Shown: positions 48,650 through 57,284, numbered from the stretch's first letter. The stretch: DNA of 64,000 nucleotides from Bacteroidota bacterium (GCA_016715425.1 JADKAC010000005.1:1259657-1323656), one strand, 5' to 3'. Notes: generated by a model not told the origin, from the letters alone. Numbers and translations are program-made.

Positions 48650-49486
48650 CTAATGCACCATCTGTTCTTCATTCGCAATTTTGCGTTCCTGTATATCGAA
48701 ATGAGTTCCTTTTGAGAACAAATGGAAAATAATATATTCCAGATTAATAGTTCTCTCCGTATTGAAAGCGGCACTATTGTATTTTAAATCTTTGCCATCC
48801 ACCAATATCACCTGATTAGAGCCAATCACTTCCAGAAATCTGTTTTCCTTTATTATTACTCCGGTATCTTCACTAATTCCAATTCCCATTAATGCAGGAT
48901 GTTCTGCAACTGCAACTACCAATCGGCCAAAGCGACCTCTGTTAATAAAATGCGAATCAATGATGGCGGTATTAATAAATCCCAGACCTTGCTTCAATTT
49001 CGCTCTTCCTTTTTTTAGAGTTTCTACCGGCGTTCCTCCATTTATCATTTTCTCTGATTGCGCCATTGCTCCTGCACTGGTTCCTGCAATTACAAAACCT
49101 TCTTCCGTATGATAACGCTGCATCATAATTTCAAGAATTTCTGACTCCAGAAACACTTCACTCAATTTAGTTTGATCGCCGCCGGAAAACATGATTCCAT
49201 TACAACTCTTAATTCTCGAAATAAAATCTTTCTTTTCGGCATCTCTGCGATTGCGGATAGCCATGTGTTTAGAGTTAGTACATCCCAAATAGTTAAAGGC
49301 ATCTTCATATTCCTTCCCTACTTGATTCGGAATACCGGAGGCGGTTGTAATAATTTCTATTACAGAATTTTTCCCTGAAACTTCACGAAGTATTCGTCGC
49401 AACACTTCTAATTTCCCTTTGCTTACACGGTTGCTTCTTTCTTCAGCACCTCCAACAGCAATTAATTTTCCCTTTGGTATGGTCAT
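48650..49486 (-). CDS. cphB: Cyanophycinase
   Basis: Exopeptidase that degrades cyanophycin to beta-Asp-Arg. A class I glutamine-amidotransferase-like peptidase S51 with the nucleophile Ser137 in AGTSAGAMA, FSGGDQTKL and a C-terminal ATG-like EYIIFHLFSKGTHFDI. 278 aa is normal for the family, and no signal peptide is evident, so it acts on intracellular granules. It is adjacent to the isoaspartyl peptidase and divergent (via a porin-like gene) from cphA. Confidence 0.94.
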   Translation of the reverse strand: MTIPKGKLIAVGGAEERSNRVSKGKLEVLRRILREVSGKNSVIEIITTASGIPNQVGKEYEDAFNYLGCTNSKHMAIRNRRDAEKKDFISRIKSCNGIMFSGGDQTKLSEVFLESEILEIMMQRYHTEEGFVIAGTSAGAMAQSEKMINGGTPVETLKKGRAKLKQGLGFINTAIIDSHFINRGRFGRLVVAVAEHPALMGIGISEDTGVIIKENRFLEVIGSNQVILVDGKDLKYNSAAFNTERTINLEYIIFHLFSKGTHFDIQERKIANEEQMVH

Positions 49487-49557
49487 GGATTAATATCTTG
49501 CAAGCAAAAATAAAAGCGTTGCCTTTATCTAATAATAGATTTATTAACAAAAAGCGA

Positions 49558-50160
49558 TTAACGGAATTTATAGCCAAGCGTAAACACGAATACATTAGGT
49601 GTAATGTCAACTGCGCTGCCTTCAACGATATCGCTAAATCCAAAGCGATATCTGAAATCAGCCGTTAATCCAAGCACATCTATTCCTAATCCAGCCAGTC
49701 CATTAAAGTAAGTTCCTACTGTATTTGTTGCTTCGGTTTTCGAACCATTAAAATCTATTGTAGATCCCATATCAATACTATAACCCACACCAATTGGCAA
49801 GCGCAATTTTACTGCATCCCCCAATGAGATACCCAACAGATTGATAAGTCCGTTTATTTCAAAAATATCTGAACTCAACTTTGCCTGATATAAATTGCCA
49901 CCATCATTTGCAGTGAGTGTAACATTGTTCTTTGAATAAGCGATTTCTGGTTGTATAGTTAAAAACAGAACTTTAAAACGACTGAATGCGCCAACTGTAA
50001 ATCCGGCTCCGGAAGTCTTATCATCATAATCAATATTGGTAGAGATATCTGTAGATGTAGTCCCGGCAAATAGTCCGTAAGTAAATCCTACAGCTCCGGA
50101 TTGGGCTTTTACGCCAATTACAAAGAAGAAGCAAATACTTGCAATTATTAGTTTTTTCAT
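49558..50160 (-). CDS. Outer membrane beta-barrel (porin-family) protein
   Basis: 200 aa with a signal peptide (MKKLIIASICFFFVIGVKAQ) and repeated amphipathic strands ending in FTLGYKFR. Typical small Bacteroidota barrel of the OmpA/OprF-like, PorT-like type; function unknown. It lies between cphB and cphA without an obvious link to cyanophycin. Confidence 0.7.
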   Translation of the reverse strand: MKKLIIASICFFFVIGVKAQSGAVGFTYGLFAGTTSTDISTNIDYDDKTSGAGFTVGAFSRFKVLFLTIQPEIAYSKNNVTLTANDGGNLYQAKLSSDIFEINGLINLLGISLGDAVKLRLPIGVGYSIDMGSTIDFNGSKTEATNTVGTYFNGLAGLGIDVLGLTADFRYRFGFSDIVEGSAVDITPNVFVFTLGYKFR

Positions 50161-50257
50161 TTTTATAAGTTTGAGAGTAAAGATATTTCAAAGCAAATAA
50201 AACTCTTTGCAAAACTGTATTCCAAAAGTTTCTATATTCGAAACTCAATTTACTACT

Positions 50258-52927
50258 ATGAAGATTCTTGAAACTCGTGTGATGAAAGGCCCTAACTATT
50301 GGAGCATCCGCAGGCATAAACTCATTGTTATGCGCTTAGACCTGGAGGATATGGAAAACTGGCCTACGGATAAAATTGATGGATTTGCTGATCGCCTTGA
50401 AGAAACTATGCCTTCTTTATATGACCATCGTTGCTCCGAAGATCATCGTGGTGGATTTTTTAAACGAGTGCGTCAGGGTACTTGGATGGGACATGTAGTA
50501 GAACATATTGCACTTGAGTTGCAAACACTTGCAGGACTTGACACGGGTTTTGGAAGAACCCGGGAAACTAAAACTCCGGGTGTATATAATGTGGTGTATT
50601 CTTATCTGGAAGAGAAAACAGGTTTATATGCCGGTGAGGTTGCTGTGGCTTTTTGCGATGCATTATTTAATAAAGCGGATTTTGATTTGACGCCGCATAT
50701 TCAGCGGATGAAAGAAATGCGTGAGCGGGAAAGATTAGGACCATCTACCGGAAGTATTGTGGAAGAAGCTATCAAAAGAGATATTCCTTTTATTCGATTG
50801 AATAGAAATTCCTTGGTGCAATTAGGTTGGGGAGTTAATCAAAAACGAATTCAGGCTACCATCGCATCCACCACTTCTAACATTGCAGTTGAAATTGCCT
50901 GCGATAAAGAGGAAACCAAAAATCTATTAAATCAACTTAATATCCCTTCACCTAAAGGCGATACGGCTTTTGATGAAGAAGACCTACAAAGAATTATCAA
51001 TCGCATTGGTTATCCCTTGGTTATAAAACCGATTAATGGCAATCATGGCCGAGGTAGCACTATGAACATTAATACCTGGGAGGAGGCTGTTGTTGCTCTG
51101 GCTAAATCGAAAGAAGTAAACCGCTGGAGCATTGTAGAGCAATATGTAGAAGGATTTGATTACCGCTTGCTGGTAATTAACTACAAATTTGTGGCTGCTG
51201 CCTTGCGAAAACCTGCTTCTGTTTTCGGCGATGGGGAACATACTATTGCGCAATTGGTAGAAATAATAAATCAAGATACCCGTCGTGGTTACGGACATGA
51301 AAATGTATTGACTTCTATTAAAATGGATGACCATACCTTGCGCTTGCTTGATGTGGCAGGTCTAAGTCCGGATTCCATTCCCGAAAATGGTGTTGAAATA
51401 GTTTTAAAATCCACCGCCAATTTAAGTACCGGCGGCACGGCTACCGATGTTACCGAAACTGTGCACTCTTACAATGTATTTACCGCCGAAAGAATTGCCC
51501 GATTAGTGGGTCTCGACATCTGCGGTATAGATATTATGAGTCAGGATATTTCGCAAGCAATGACGGAAAACCGTGGAGTTGTGCTGGAAGTGAACGCCGC
51601 ACCCGGCTTCCGTATGCACCTCGCCCCTTCTGAAGGCATCGCTCGTAATGTAGCTGAACCTGTGGTAGATATGCTTTTCCCCGCAGGGACACAAGGTCGC
51701 ATTCCCATCATTGCAATTACCGGAACCAACGGTAAAACCACCACCACCCGGCTATGTGCCCACATTGCCAAAATGATGGGTTACAAAGTGGGCTTCACCA
51801 CCAGCGACGGTATCTATATTCAAAACCGTATGCTGGAAAAAGGCGATTGCACCGGCCCGCTTTCTACAAAATTTGTGTTGATGGATCCCACGGTTGACTA
51901 TGCCGTGTTGGAATGTGCCCGTGGCGGTATGTTAAAGGCAGGTTTGGGTTTCGATAAATGTGATTACGCCATTGTTACCAACGTTACTGCCGATCATCTT
52001 GGCCTGAAAGATATTGATACTGTTGAGGAAATGGCAAAAGTGAAATCTGTTTTGCCCGAGACTGTGCATGAAGACGGTTACGCCATCCTAAATGCCGACG
52101 ACGATCTGGTGTTTAACATGCGCAAAACTTTAGAATGTAAAATTGCACTGTTCAGCATGGACGAAAATAATGAGCGCATTAAAAATCATTGTGAGCGGGG
52201 TGGCATTGCCGCCGTATTAGAAAACGGATGGATCACCATTTTAAAAGGCACTTGGAAACTGCGAGTAGAAAAAGTGGTGAATATTCCCCTAACCTTCGAT
52301 GGTCGAGCCGTATTTATGATTCAAAATATACTGCCCGCTACCCTTTGCGGATTCTTGCAAAACTTCCGGGTAGAAGACATGAAACTGGCGCTGCAAACCT
52401 TTATTCCCGGCCCTGTTACCACACCCGGCCCTATGAATTCCTTTAAGTTTCGCAGCTTCGAAGTGCTGGTTGACTTTGCCCACAACCCCGACGGATTCAA
52501 TGCCATTTCAAAATATTTAGAAAAAGTAACCCTCAGCCCCAAAGTAGGCGTAATAGCCGCTGCGGGCGATAGACGTGACGATGACATCCGTGAACTCGGC
52601 CGCATAGCCGCCAGAAGCTTCGACGAAATTATTATCCGTCAAGACAAAAACCTGCGAGGCAGAACAGATTTGGAAATAATGAATCTGCTGAAAGAAGGCA
52701 TTAACGATGTAAACCCAGCTATACCCACAATCTGTATCAATCCCGAAGCCGACAGCATACAATACGTAATAGAAAACGCCAAAGCCGGCAGCCACATCAC
52801 CATCCTCAGCGATGTAATAGCCGAGGCATTAGACCTGGTGCTGATGTACAAAGAAAAAGACGATAAGTTCGAATTTAAAAAAGAGGAGATTCCCAATACC
52901 TACGGACAGGAAACTGCAAGCACATAA
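50258..52927 (+). CDS. cphA: Cyanophycin synthetase
   Basis: Polymerises Asp and Arg into cyanophycin (multi-L-arginyl-poly-L-aspartate) with ATP. The ATG at 50258 matches the family start KILETRVMKGPNYWS; 50207 is an over-long frame. The N-terminal domain (~1-160) is followed by an ATP-grasp domain (YPLVIKPINGNHGRGST near 255-270) that adds Asp, and a Mur-ligase-like domain with ITGTNGKTTTT near residue 488 that adds Arg. 889 aa is full length. Base composition is higher in G+C than its neighbours, notably past ~51400 (60-base hand count at 52441-52500: 30 G+C; at 48181-48240: 17). Confidence 0.95.
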   Translation: MKILETRVMKGPNYWSIRRHKLIVMRLDLEDMENWPTDKIDGFADRLEETMPSLYDHRCSEDHRGGFFKRVRQGTWMGHVVEHIALELQTLAGLDTGFGRTRETKTPGVYNVVYSYLEEKTGLYAGEVAVAFCDALFNKADFDLTPHIQRMKEMRERERLGPSTGSIVEEAIKRDIPFIRLNRNSLVQLGWGVNQKRIQATIASTTSNIAVEIACDKEETKNLLNQLNIPSPKGDTAFDEEDLQRIINRIGYPLVIKPINGNHGRGSTMNINTWEEAVVALAKSKEVNRWSIVEQYVEGFDYRLLVINYKFVAAALRKPASVFGDGEHTIAQLVEIINQDTRRGYGHENVLTSIKMDDHTLRLLDVAGLSPDSIPENGVEIVLKSTANLSTGGTATDVTETVHSYNVFTAERIARLVGLDICGIDIMSQDISQAMTENRGVVLEVNAAPGFRMHLAPSEGIARNVAEPVVDMLFPAGTQGRIPIIAITGTNGKTTTTRLCAHIAKMMGYKVGFTTSDGIYIQNRMLEKGDCTGPLSTKFVLMDPTVDYAVLECARGGMLKAGLGFDKCDYAIVTNVTADHLGLKDIDTVEEMAKVKSVLPETVHEDGYAILNADDDLVFNMRKTLECKIALFSMDENNERIKNHCERGGIAAVLENGWITILKGTWKLRVEKVVNIPLTFDGRAVFMIQNILPATLCGFLQNFRVEDMKLALQTFIPGPVTTPGPMNSFKFRSFEVLVDFAHNPDGFNAISKYLEKVTLSPKVGVIAAAGDRRDDDIRELGRIAARSFDEIIIRQDKNLRGRTDLEIMNLLKEGINDVNPAIPTICINPEADSIQYVIENAKAGSHITILSDVIAEALDLVLMYKEKDDKFEFKKEEIPNTYGQETAST

Positions 52928-53333
52928 GTAAGAGAACAAAGGTGAATGGTGAAAAGATAATTTATCAAGTCGTTTTAAAAGAGGAATTTGCTAAGTGCGA
53001 TTCTTCTTTTTTTTTGGGGAGAAAATGCTACTAACGAACTGCGCATTTAAAATATCCTCATCCAGAAATATATAAAATGCGTATTGCGCATTTATGTTTT
53101 ATATGCTTGTATTTACTTGATTTTAAATGCCTTGGAGCATAGGATATATTTTTAAGAAAAATGGTGGGTTTCGTATATTTGGGAGTTACATGCAAGCGTA
53201 GCGGACGACACAACTCCGAAAAAATGAGCGACAAAAACACATTTCTGTAATACATCGCTAACATAAAATGCTAACTATAGTCGGTGGTTTATGTTGTATA
53301 CTAAAGTTAGCTTTGTGCAGACTTTAGTTAGCA
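52928..53333. other. Boundary between cphA and the accessory island
   Basis: About 400 bases without a gene. The first ~250 bases show A+T-rich palindromic scraps (TATTGCGCATTT and similar) and no ORF. At 53185 a GTTACATGC core plus the leader GCAAGCGTAGC...GACGACACAAC opens the first cassette-like module, and 53257-53332 carries the operator/promoter of the controller gene. Confidence 0.6.
53257..53332 (+). promoter_or_regulatory. Promoter and controller-protein operators
   Basis: Three boxes of the form ACTWWAGT precede the controller gene: ACTATAGT at 53274, ACTAAAGT at 53300, ACTTTAGT at 53321. The last two sit in 12-base direct repeats 21 bases apart, two helical turns. A perfect -7 box TAGCTTTG at 53308-53315 overlaps the middle box, and no good -33 is visible. 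GCTAAC at 53257 and 53270 and GTTAGC at 53306 and 53327 are further inverted half-sites. The layout fits activation then self-repression by a C protein. Confidence 0.65.
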
Positions 53334-53576
53334 ATGATTTCAGAACACGACATACTAAATTTATTCGGAGAAAACGTCAGGAAGTATAGACGTATTCTTG
53401 ATATTTCCCAAGAAGAACTTGCACATCGTGCAGACCTTCATAGGACATATATTGGTATGATTGAACGAGCTGAAAAAAATATCACACTCGTAAATATGCA
53501 AAAGATTGCTAATGCTTTAGAAGTCAATATTGAAGACTTAATTAAAGATAGTAATCATGGCAAAAAAGCAAATTAA
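53334..53576 (+). CDS. Restriction-modification controller (C) protein, HTH-XRE
   Basis: 80-aa protein with a five-helix lambda-repressor-like HTH (NVRKYRRILDISQEELAHRADLHRTYIGMIERAEKNITLVNMQKIANAL), typical of C proteins that delay endonuclease expression until the host is methylated. Its ATG lies 5 bases after an ACTWWAGT box, and its end overlaps the endonuclease start by 20 bases in a different frame, so the two are co-transcribed and coupled. The assignment as C protein rests on HTH, size and context. Confidence 0.85.
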   Translation: MISEHDILNLFGENVRKYRRILDISQEELAHRADLHRTYIGMIERAEKNITLVNMQKIANALEVNIEDLIKDSNHGKKAN

Positions 53577-54468
53577 ACCCTACATTATTGTTGAGAATGA
53601 ATACTTCATTCCTGAAAAAACAAGTGATGTTTTCATGGAAGTAGAATTCGAATATCAAGTTAAAAAATGGCAAGGTGCATTACCAAAATTTTTAGAAAAG
53701 CAAGGACTTGATTTAACAGATGAAGAGTTTGATAGTTTAATTGAGGAAAATTACGAACTACTGCACCCTGACAATAAAGATGGATGGATATTAGAAAGTG
53801 ATGCAAAATGGACAAATAAAGATTCTGCAACATATAAGGTTTTAGCCGCTTTATATTCGGGAGATTGGGAGTGTCGAGTTTGTGGTCCTGTTCCACAAGT
53901 AAATCCACAACCAGCAGCTCGTATAAAAGCTTTGAAAATTCAAGGTTACATAATAGGTTCAAGACGAAGACAATGTTCAACTTGCAATAAAAAAACGATG
54001 CATGATATTCTTATTATGCTACCAAATATTGAATCAAGATTTGAACATGGAAATGAATTGCGAAAACCAATGTCAGATATACTTAAAAAACGAATCAAAA
54101 GTATATTGGGTAATAGAGAGGTTTGTTTTAATGTAGTTAGGACTGAGGTTGAATTACTAATTGACCATAAATTTCCGTCACAACGTTGGAGTATTCCAGA
54201 ATCAGACAATCCCAACAATATGAGTGAAGTTGATATACGTAAGAAATTTCAACTACTCTCAAATCAAACTAATATGTGGAAATCTCGGTATTGCGATACT
54301 TGTGTTAAAACTGGTAAACGTGGAGATTTTATGGGGACAAGATGGTATTATTCAGGAACTGAAAATTGGGAAGGTCAAACACCAAATGACGAAAATGGCT
54401 GTATAGGTTGTCCTTGGTATGATTTAGAGCTATGGAAACAAAAATTGAAAGAAGCAACTGAAAAATAA
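53557..54468 (+). CDS. Type II restriction endonuclease, probable HNH/zinc-finger type
   Basis: 303 aa. Two Cys pairs (CRVCG near residue 108 and CSTCNK near 140) can form one zinc site, and CDTC near 249 with CIGC near 285 a second. Between them lies LLIDHKFPSQRW followed by LLSNQTNMWKSRYC, which matches the Asp-His ... Asn ... pattern of an HNH (beta-beta-alpha-metal) nuclease. Its place between a C protein and a cytosine methyltransferase makes it the restriction enzyme. The recognition sequence cannot be told from sequence alone. Confidence 0.78.
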   Translation: MAKKQIKPYIIVENEYFIPEKTSDVFMEVEFEYQVKKWQGALPKFLEKQGLDLTDEEFDSLIEENYELLHPDNKDGWILESDAKWTNKDSATYKVLAALYSGDWECRVCGPVPQVNPQPAARIKALKIQGYIIGSRRRQCSTCNKKTMHDILIMLPNIESRFEHGNELRKPMSDILKKRIKSILGNREVCFNVVRTEVELLIDHKFPSQRWSIPESDNPNNMSEVDIRKKFQLLSNQTNMWKSRYCDTCVKTGKRGDFMGTRWYYSGTENWEGQTPNDENGCIGCPWYDLELWKQKLKEATEK

Positions 54469-54478
54469 TATAAATTTC

Positions 54479-54509
54479 TTGCATACTATAGTATTCTTTT
54501 GTAGTTTTG
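54479..54509 (+). promoter_or_regulatory. Methyltransferase promoter with controller box
   Basis: TTG at 54479-54481, a 20-base spacer and a perfect -7 box TAGTTTTG at 54502-54509. In the spacer is a 12-base palindrome ATACTATAGTAT (54483-54494) containing ACTATAGT, the same box as at 53274 before the controller gene. This would give the methyltransferase its own promoter under C-protein control. Confidence 0.65.
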
Positions 54510-54534
54510 TAATTCAATTTAATGATGAGGTAAA

Positions 54535-55902
54535 ATGAAAGATAAATTAACTTTTGGTAGTGTATGTTCAGGAATTGAGGCTTCTCAATTAGCTTTTGCC
54601 CCTTTTGGGTATGAGCAATTATGGAGTTCTGAAATTGCTGAATTTCCATCAAAGGTTTTACACCATCATTACCCTAACATACCCAATTTAGGCGACATGA
54701 CGGAACTTCCTGACTTAATTTTAAAAGGGAAAGTTCAAGCACCTGATTTATTTTGTGGAGGCACACCTTGTCAAGCATTTTCACTTGCAGGTTGGAAAAA
54801 TGGTTTGGCAGACAAGCGAGGACAGCTTACAATTACATTTATAGAAATTGCAAATGCAATTGATGAAACTAGAGCAAAAGAAAAAAAAGACCGTTCAATA
54901 GTTCTTTGGGAAAATGTTGAAGGAGTTCTTAATGACAAAACAAATGCTTTTGGAAACTTCATAGCTGGACTTGCAGGGTTTGACGATGAAATTAAAGTAA
55001 GTAAGTGGACAAAATCAGGGTATTTAGAAGGTCCAAATAGAAATGTTGCATGGCGAGTTATTGACGCAAAATATTTTGGTTTAGCACAACAACGTAAACG
55101 ACTTTATGTACTTGCTGGAGGTAAAGACTTTCGACCAGACCAAGTACTTTTTGAATTTGACAACCAAAACATTGTAAAGAAATTAAAAGCGTCAAAACAA
55201 GATAATTCAAACGGCAACATTTTTAATCTGTTTTCTGACAGTCATCAAACTAATGAAATTCTTGACAAAAAAGTATTTTACAAAGGCAATACAAAGTTTG
55301 AAATATTTAGAGAATATACAGACTGTCTTTATTCAGCTTACGGCACTAAATGGAACGGCAATGCAGCAGCGTACAATGGTTCATTATACATTGCACAAGA
55401 CGACAGAATAAGAAGATTTACACCGTTAGAATGCGAAAGACTAATGGGTTTTCCTGACAATTACACATCGGTTAATGGAAACAGCGATACAAATCGTTTT
55501 CAGGCAATTGGTAACTCTTGGGCTGTACCAGTTGTAAAATGGATTGGCAACCAAATCGACAATTTTCTAAAACAAAAGACTAACCATGAAGTAACTTGTT
55601 GGTACAAATCAGCAAGGAAGTCAACAAATAATTTAAGTGCTGACTTGTATTTGTTAGACAATGTAATTTCAATAAATCAAAAATTATATCTCAACAGTTC
55701 GACAGTTCCAAACACACCAATTGAAAGCACCATTGAAGACATAGTTCAAATTGACAATGTGCCTGAAAAATTTTATTTAAGTCCTCAAGCGTGTAGAGGA
55801 ATTTTAAGACGAAAACAAGAAAGAGATTTAAAAATGAACTCTCAACTTGAAACACTAATGACAATAATTGGTCAAGAAGAACGAACACTTCAAGAGGCAT
55901 GA
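54535..55902 (+). CDS. DNA (cytosine-5) methyltransferase
   Basis: 455-aa C5 methyltransferase: motif I FGSVCSGIEASQLAF, motif IV GGTPCQAFS with the catalytic Cys, motif VI ENVEG, motif VIII AQQRKRLYVLAG, and motif X FQAIGNSWAVPVVKWIG. A C-terminal tail of ~90 residues has YLSPQACRGILRRKQER, seen in Dcm-type enzymes of phages and mobile elements. It protects host DNA from the partner endonuclease. The frame is intact and ends 17 bases before the first attC-like site. Confidence 0.93.
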   Translation: MKDKLTFGSVCSGIEASQLAFAPFGYEQLWSSEIAEFPSKVLHHHYPNIPNLGDMTELPDLILKGKVQAPDLFCGGTPCQAFSLAGWKNGLADKRGQLTITFIEIANAIDETRAKEKKDRSIVLWENVEGVLNDKTNAFGNFIAGLAGFDDEIKVSKWTKSGYLEGPNRNVAWRVIDAKYFGLAQQRKRLYVLAGGKDFRPDQVLFEFDNQNIVKKLKASKQDNSNGNIFNLFSDSHQTNEILDKKVFYKGNTKFEIFREYTDCLYSAYGTKWNGNAAAYNGSLYIAQDDRIRRFTPLECERLMGFPDNYTSVNGNSDTNRFQAIGNSWAVPVVKWIGNQIDNFLKQKTNHEVTCWYKSARKSTNNLSADLYLLDNVISINQKLYLNSSTVPNTPIESTIEDIVQIDNVPEKFYLSPQACRGILRRKQERDLKMNSQLETLMTIIGQEERTLQEA

Positions 55903-55913
55903 CAAGAACGCCA

Positions 55914-56049
55914 GCAGGTAACAGCACCTATAAGAAATTGGCGGTTCAGTGGTTAAATGAAGTTCAGTTTTTCAATCAAACTTTCGTGCAGGTTGACAGT
56001 TTTGTGCTTCGAAATCGCCAACTTCTTATAGCTGCAAAACGTTATAAGC
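55914..56049 (+). repeat. attC-like site A
   Basis: Left core GCAGGTAAC (55914-55922), stem CTATAAGAAATTGGCG (55928-55943) pairing with CGCCAACTTCTTATAG (56016-56031) with one mismatch, a variable ~70-base loop with TTCAGTG and TTTTGTGCTTCGAAA, then AAAAC and right core GTTATAAGC (56041-56049). Closes the R-M module. Confidence 0.75.
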
Positions 56050-56057
56050 AATAAAAA

Positions 56058-56291
56058 TTACTTACCGAGTACTTCATTTATAGTATCGTTGCTAAATTTA
56101 ATTTTGTCTAAGGCGGTTCTTAATTTATGTAATTCCGCAAGTGCTTTTGTGTTGCTTTCGTTTATTGCATTTATAGCACAAGGTTCACATTGTCTTGCAT
56201 ACTTATCTCCCATAAATTCTTCTTCGCAATCCGCACACTTACTCATATAGTGTCCTGGTGCATAACCGCCTATTGGATATTTTACTTTCAT
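56058..56291 (-). CDS. Small zinc-ribbon-like protein
   Basis: 77-aa protein on the minus strand, alone in a 358-base cassette. N-terminal CADCEEEFMGDKYARQCEPC gives a four-Cys zinc-ribbon pattern at residues ~19-37, then an amphipathic helix (NTKALAELHKLRTALDKIKF). No known enzyme; it could be a nucleic-acid-binding or adaptor protein. Opposite orientation to the other cassettes is tolerated in integron arrays. Confidence 0.7.
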   Translation of the reverse strand: MKVKYPIGGYAPGHYMSKCADCEEEFMGDKYARQCEPCAINAINESNTKALAELHKLRTALDKIKFSNDTINEVLGK

Positions 56292-56307
56292 AATCGTAAT
56301 TTTTACA

Positions 56308-56407
56308 GCTTATAACAGCGTATATACAAGATACGCCTACAAGCATTTGTTTATAATTTTAAAATTTCTTTAAGGCGTACCTCGTATATACGCAAACCGT
56401 TAGTGGC
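56308..56407 (+). repeat. attC-like site B
   Basis: Left core GCTTATAAC (56308-56316), stems GCGTATATAC (56318-56327) with GTATATACGC (56384-56393) and TACGCCT (56332-56338) with AGGCGTA (56373-56379), separated by a 4-base internal loop on each arm, then right core GTTAGTGGC (56399-56407). The two-block stem with unpaired bases resembles classical attC hairpins. The left core is the exact reverse complement of its module's opening GTTATAAGC. Confidence 0.8.
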
Positions 56408-56462
56408 AAGGCTATGACGACACAACCCGACAGACAAAATCGGGTTCTTTTTGAAATTTTGT

Positions 56463-56502
56463 ATTTAAGTAATTGCTTAAATAAACAAATTGACTACCTT
56501 TG
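56463..56502 (+). promoter_or_regulatory. ArsR-family operator and promoter
   Basis: Inverted repeat ATTTAAG (56463-56469) / CTTAAAT (56476-56482), spacer 6, overlapping a -33 TTG (56473-56475). A perfect -7 box TACCTTTG is at 56495-56502, 19 bases on, and the ATG follows at 56507. The layout is a typical metal-responsive ArsR/SmtB operator over the promoter, with a nearly leaderless transcript. Confidence 0.8.
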
Positions 56503-56506
56503 CCTT

Positions 56507-56881
56507 ATGGACAATATTTCTTGCATACGACAACAAGCGGACATTAAACAAATAAACCGCTGTAAAGACAGAGTTTCAGAACTCAACGGCTCGTTTGACT
56601 ATTTATCGAACGGACTTGAATTGGCGGGCAACAACGTAAGACTGAAAATTCTGTTTCTACTTTATGAAGAAAAACGGCTTTGTGTCTGCGACATAAGTGA
56701 TATTCTCGGTATGACAATTTCGGCAATTTCTCAACATTTACGAAAACTCAAAGACCGAAAACTAATTGAAACCGAACGAGAAGCACAAACCATTTTTTAC
56801 TCATTGACAAAAGAGTATGAAAAAATGTTGAAACCGTTTTTTAAAATACTTGACGAAAACAAAATTTTGGAAACAATATGA
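56507..56881 (+). CDS. ArsR/SmtB family metal-responsive repressor
   Basis: ~124-aa winged-helix repressor: GNNVRLKILFLLYEEKRLCVCDISDILGMTISAISQHLRKLKDRKLI. The CVCD motif in the alpha3 region is the metal-binding motif of mercury/arsenic sensors, and Cys11-type thiols near the start (ISCIRQQ) may add ligands. The ATG at 56507 is preferred because the promoter box lies just upstream; the frame begins at 56414. It overlaps the mercuric transporter by 4 bases (ATGA), so it is autoregulated with it. Confidence 0.88.
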   Translation: MDNISCIRQQADIKQINRCKDRVSELNGSFDYLSNGLELAGNNVRLKILFLLYEEKRLCVCDISDILGMTISAISQHLRKLKDRKLIETEREAQTIFYSLTKEYEKMLKPFFKILDENKILETI

Positions 56882-57267
56882 AAACCGACAACAAACTAAT
56901 CGGAGCAGGACTTTTAACAGCTATTGCAGCTTCATTATGTTGCATTACACCAGTCTTGGCTTTAATAGCAGGTACAAGCGGACTTGCATCAACCTTTTCT
57001 TGGCTTGAACCATTCAGACCTTATTTTATCGGCTTGACAATTTTGGTGCTTGGCTTTGCTTGGTATCAAAAGTTGAAACCTAAAAAACAAATTGACTGCA
57101 ACTGCGAAACGGAAGAAAAACCAAAATTCATTCAGACAAAAATGTTTTTAGGAATTGTAACAGCTTTTGCAATTGTTATGCTCGCCTTTCCATACTATTC
57201 AAGCATTTTCTACCCAAAGACAGAAAAGCAAATCATTGTAGTTGACAAATCCAACATTCAAAAATAG
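56878..57267 (+). CDS. merT: Mercuric transport protein, MerT-like part of a MerTP fusion
   Basis: 129-aa membrane protein with three helices and the Cys pair SLCCITPVLAL in helix 1, the Hg2+ relay of MerT; a second CNC in the loop (DCNCETEE). The chain ends KSNIQK, where a stop occurs after a run of five A. Bacteroidota MerTP continues at this point into a MerP-type HMA domain, and one more A would restore that reading through to 57476. So this is either a frameshifted gene or a sequencing error in an A-run. A role in mercury uptake and detoxification is inferred from the family; no mercuric reductase is present in the cassette. Confidence 0.82.
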   Translation: MKTDNKLIGAGLLTAIAASLCCITPVLALIAGTSGLASTFSWLEPFRPYFIGLTILVLGFAWYQKLKPKKQIDCNCETEEKPKFIQTKMFLGIVTAFAIVMLAFPYYSSIFYPKTEKQIIVVDKSNIQK

Positions 57268-57284
57268 AGTTTACAATTAGCGGA

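Noticed and set aside
53030..53184. A fifth attC-like palindrome before the first cassette
   Set aside because: Only weak A+T-rich complementarity (e.g. AAATATCC / GGATATAT) and no matching AAC core; the first boundary may be an attI-like or degraded site, but I cannot support it.
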